Source of the DNA: Flavobacteriales bacterium
GTDB taxonomy: Bacteria; Bacteroidota; Bacteroidia; Flavobacteriales_E; Vicingaceae
Direction of reading: 5' to 3'
DNA length: 6,661 bases
NCBI GenBank assembly: GCA_003487525.1
Contig: DNDT01000452.1
Span: forward strand, 1 to 6,661
Made by a program: the position numbers and the translations under genes. The notes beneath the pieces are model-generated. The model saw nothing but the letters and a program-made list of their open reading frames with translations. It ran no database searches and was not told the origin of the DNA. Shown piece after piece: positions 4,054 to 6,661 of the stretch. Within the stretch, counting starts at the first letter, position 1. Each line of letters begins with the position of its first letter.

Positions 4054-6661
4054 ATGAAAATTTTAAACATTCAGGTTTTACGAGGTCCAAATTACTGGTC
4101 AAACAGAAGACATAAACTAGTTGTGATGAAACTTGACCTGGAAGACATGGAGGAAAGGCCTTCAAATAAGGTTCCGGGATTTGAGGAACGCATTAAGAAA
4201 CTGCTTCCCAGCCTCATTGAACACGAATGTTCCGAAGGGCATCGAAATGGATTTTTCGAACGGGTGCATGAAGGAACCTGGATGGGCCATATCATTGAGC
4301 ATGTGGCATTGGAAATTCAAACCCTGGCCGGCATGGATTGCGGATTCGGGAGAACCAGGAATGTGGGTGAGGTTGGTGTGTACAATGTGGTTTTTTCGTA
4401 TACCGAAGAAAGGGCCGGAATATATGCTGCCGAGGCTGCCGTTCGAATTGTCGAAGCACTTGTGCAAGGTGTTCCGTACAAACTGGATGCGGATATAAAA
4501 AGGCTGCGAGAGATCAGGGAAGAAGAAAAGCTCGGCCCAAGTACCTTATCCATTGTTGAGGAAGCCAGCAAAAGAGGTATTCCATATATGAGATTGAATG
4601 AATACTCACTTGTTCAGTTGGGTTACGGGGTATACCAAAAGCGAATAAGGGCTACCATTACAAGTCAGACAAGCGGTATAGGAGTGGATCTGGCCGGTGA
4701 CAAGGAGGATACCAAGTTTCTTCTCGACCGGGCCGGTGTTCCCGTACCCAGGGGAGAAATTATCAAGACCAAGGATGGTTTGATCGAGGCGTTGGACTAT
4801 GTGGGTTTTCCATGCGTCATAAAACCCGTTGACGGCAATCACGGAAAGGGTGCGACCATCGAGGTGAAAACGTTGAAGGATGCGCTTATTGCCTTTGATA
4901 CTGCCAAGAAGTACTCCAACAGGGTGATTGTGGAACGGTTCATTTCCGGTCATGATTTCAGGTTATTGGTTATTAATCACCAGTTGGTTGCTGCCGCCAT
5001 GCGCACCCCGGCCCATATTGTTGGCAACGGAAAATCGACCATAAAGGAACTGATTGCCAAGGTAAACTCCGACCCGAGAAGGGGTTACGGTCACGAGAAC
5101 ATGCTGACAGAAATTATCGTCGATCAGATGACCCTTAGATTATTGCGGTCAAAGGGGCTCAAGCTTTCGTCGGTTTTGCCCAGAAGGAAAAAAATCTTTC
5201 TGAAAACCACTGCCAACCTCAGTACCGGTGGTACCTCCACGGATGTAACCGATTCGGTTCACCCATACAATGTGTTCATGGCCGAACGAATTTCCCGGAT
5301 CATTGGACTGGACATATGCGGGATTGATGTCATGGCTCCAGATCTCAAGAATCCGATCATCGATAACGGAGGTGCCGTTTTGGAAGTAAATGCCGCACCG
5401 GGATTCCGAATGCATCTGGACCCGACCATCGGTCTTCCGAGAAATGTTGCCGAACCGGTTATTGACATGTTATACCCTCCCGGAATGCCTGCCATCATAC
5501 CAATTATTGCCATCACCGGAACAAATGGAAAAACAACCACTACCCGCCTGATAGCCCATATCATGAAGGGCGTTGGATTTCACGTGGGATATACTACTTC
5601 CGATGGAATCTACGTTCAAAACAGAATGCTTCAGGAAGGTGACTGCACAGGTCCGAAAAGCGCGAAATTCGTTCTGCGGGATCCGACGGTGGACTTTGCA
5701 GTTCTTGAAACCGCAAGAGGTGGCATTCTAAGAGAAGGCCTGGGGTTCAGTGAGTGTGACATTGGCATTGTAACCAACCTTACCTCCGACCATTTGGGTC
5801 TCAGAGGCATACAATCCATTGAACAACTGGCCAGGGTTAAATCCGTTGTTGTGGAGAATGTGAAAACCGATGGATATTCAATTTTGAATGCGGACGACGA
5901 TCACATCTACAATATGATCAAGGACATAAAATCGAAAGTTGCGCTGTTCAGCATGAACGAAAAAAACAAGCGGATCATTGACCATTGCAACGCCGGTGGA
6001 ATTGCTGCCGTTTATGAAAACGGCTACATCACCATTAACAAGGGTGGCTGGAAAGTCCGTGTCGAAAAAGTCGTGAACATTCCCCTTACCTTCTCAGGCA
6101 GGGCCATATTCATGATTCAGAACGTATTACCGGCAACCCTCGCCGCCTATCTTAGGTTTGTCAAACTTGAAGACATTCGCCTGGCCCTGCAGACATTTAC
6201 TCCGTCTCCCGCTCAGACTCCGGGAAGGATGAATTTGTTCAATTTCAAGGAATTTTCCGTTCTGCTCGATTATGCACACAATCCCGCCGGGCTTGAAGCC
6301 ATTGGATATTTTCTCAAGAAAACCAAAGGGTATCCAAAGGTTGGAATTATAGCCGGAACCGGGGACAGAAGAGACAAGGATATCATTGATCTAGGTAAAA
6401 TAAGTGCCCAGGTATTTGATGAGATCATTATCCGACAGGACCCTCAGGAACGAGGTCGTTCGGCCAAAGACATCAATAATCTTCTGGTTCAGGGAATACA
6501 GCTGGTTGACAAAAAGAAACCGGTCTCTTCCGCAAAAGACGAAAAAGCGGCCATTGTATCGGCCATTACGAATGCAAAAGCAGGCTCGTTTATCACCTTG
6601 TTAAGCGACAAGATTCCCGAGGCAATAGAAATAATAAGAAGCTTTAAGGAAAAAGAAGGGA
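4054..6661 (+). CDS. cphA: Cyanophycin synthetase, nearly complete, runs off right edge
   Basis: The frame is open from ATG 4054 to the edge: 869 residues, about the full length of CphA1 enzymes. The enzyme makes cyanophycin from Asp and Arg using two ATP per dipeptide unit, in the cytoplasm. Three parts are visible. The N domain (about 1-160) has GTWMGHIIEHVALEIQ (74-89) with an HxxEH zinc-type motif (His79, Glu82, His83). The ATP-grasp domain (about 165-470), which adds Asp to the backbone, has AGDKEDTKFLL (214-224), VIKPVDGNHGKG (255-266), Arg303, NSDPRRGYGHEN (338-349) and LEVNAAPGFRMHL (443-455). The Mur-ligase-like domain (about 484 on), which adds Arg to the side chain, has the P-loop TGTNGKTTTT (488-497), LETARGGILREGL (551-563), TNLTSDHLGL (574-583), DYAHNPAGLEA (738-748) and GTGDRRDKDI. 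All key motifs are intact, so it is not the shortened CphA2 type. A few C-terminal residues and the stop lie outside the window. Confidence 0.97.
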   Translation, partial: MKILNIQVLRGPNYWSNRRHKLVVMKLDLEDMEERPSNKVPGFEERIKKLLPSLIEHECSEGHRNGFFERVHEGTWMGHIIEHVALEIQTLAGMDCGFGRTRNVGEVGVYNVVFSYTEERAGIYAAEAAVRIVEALVQGVPYKLDADIKRLREIREEEKLGPSTLSIVEEASKRGIPYMRLNEYSLVQLGYGVYQKRIRATITSQTSGIGVDLAGDKEDTKFLLDRAGVPVPRGEIIKTKDGLIEALDYVGFPCVIKPVDGNHGKGATIEVKTLKDALIAFDTAKKYSNRVIVERFISGHDFRLLVINHQLVAAAMRTPAHIVGNGKSTIKELIAKVNSDPRRGYGHENMLTEIIVDQMTLRLLRSKGLKLSSVLPRRKKIFLKTTANLSTGGTSTDVTDSVHPYNVFMAERISRIIGLDICGIDVMAPDLKNPIIDNGGAVLEVNAAPGFRMHLDPTIGLPRNVAEPVIDMLYPPGMPAIIPIIAITGTNGKTTTTRLIAHIMKGVGFHVGYTTSDGIYVQNRMLQEGDCTGPKSAKFVLRDPTVDFAVLETARGGILREGLGFSECDIGIVTNLTSDHLGLRGIQSIEQLARVKSVVVENVKTDGYSILNADDDHIYNMIKDIKSKVALFSMNEKNKRIIDHCNAGGIAAVYENGYITINKGGWKVRVEKVVNIPLTFSGRAIFMIQNVLPATLAAYLRFVKLEDIRLALQTFTPSPAQTPGRMNLFNFKEFSVLLDYAHNPAGLEAIGYFLKKTKGYPKVGIIAGTGDRRDKDIIDLGKISAQVFDEIIIRQDPQERGRSAKDINNLLVQGIQLVDKKKPVSSAKDEKAAIVSAITNAKAGSFITLLSDKIPEAIEIIRSFKEKEG

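Noticed and set aside
4133..4498. Plus-strand open frame inside cphA and several minus-strand frames across 4092-5819
   Set aside because: They overlap conserved cphA motifs in another frame and look like shadows of that gene.
4054..6661. Possible CphA2 or a free-standing Mur ligase
   Set aside because: A complete N domain, ATP-grasp and Mur-ligase domain with intact motifs fit full-length CphA1.
1..6661. tRNA, rRNA, insertion sequence, integrase or phage gene
   Set aside because: I found no cloverleaf, transposase-like frame or terminal inverted repeats in any gap; the gaps are short and AT-rich.

Overview
The window looks like a chromosomal segment of a Bacteroidota bacterium. The evidence is moderate GC content, two exact TAnnTTTG motifs (the Bacteroidota -7 promoter element) in front of genes, no clear Shine-Dalgarno sequences, and a secreted RCC1-repeat protein of a kind common in that phylum. 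The assignment to phylum is inference; no rRNA or tRNA is present to confirm it.

Layout. (1) 1-789, minus strand: the N-terminal 263 residues of an exported protein with four RCC1-type beta-propeller repeats; it continues beyond the left edge. (2) 790-999: AT-rich intergenic stretch with a short direct repeat. (3) 1000-1947, minus strand: a membrane-anchored SGNH/DltD-like protein with a GTG start. (4) 1948-2038: a 91-base divergent intergenic region with a good promoter match for the next gene and, overlapping it, an out-of-frame stretch that reads like a signal peptide. (5) 2039-3004, plus strand: a plant-type L-asparaginase/isoaspartyl peptidase with a TTG start. (6) 3035-3889, minus strand: cyanophycinase (cphB), convergent with the previous gene across 30 bases. 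(7) 3890-4053: a 164-base divergent intergenic region holding a perfect 15-base palindrome and a TAnnTTTG box. (8) 4054 to the right edge, plus strand: cyanophycin synthetase (cphA), 869 residues visible and probably only slightly short of complete.

The coherent system is cyanophycin metabolism. CphA polymerises Asp and Arg into the nitrogen-storage polymer multi-L-arginyl-poly-L-aspartate using ATP. CphB cuts the polymer into beta-Asp-Arg dipeptides. The isoaspartyl peptidase can split these dipeptides into free Asp and Arg. Synthesis and both degradation steps therefore sit side by side, with the synthetase and cyanophycinase divergent from one shared control region and the dipeptidase on its own promoter. 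The known catalytic residues can be located in all three enzymes. The RCC1 protein and the SGNH-like protein have no evident link to this pathway.

The most unusual points are the possible lost signal peptide in front of the isoaspartyl peptidase, the palindrome between cphA and cphB, and short ORFs that overlap the start codon of all three minus-strand genes.
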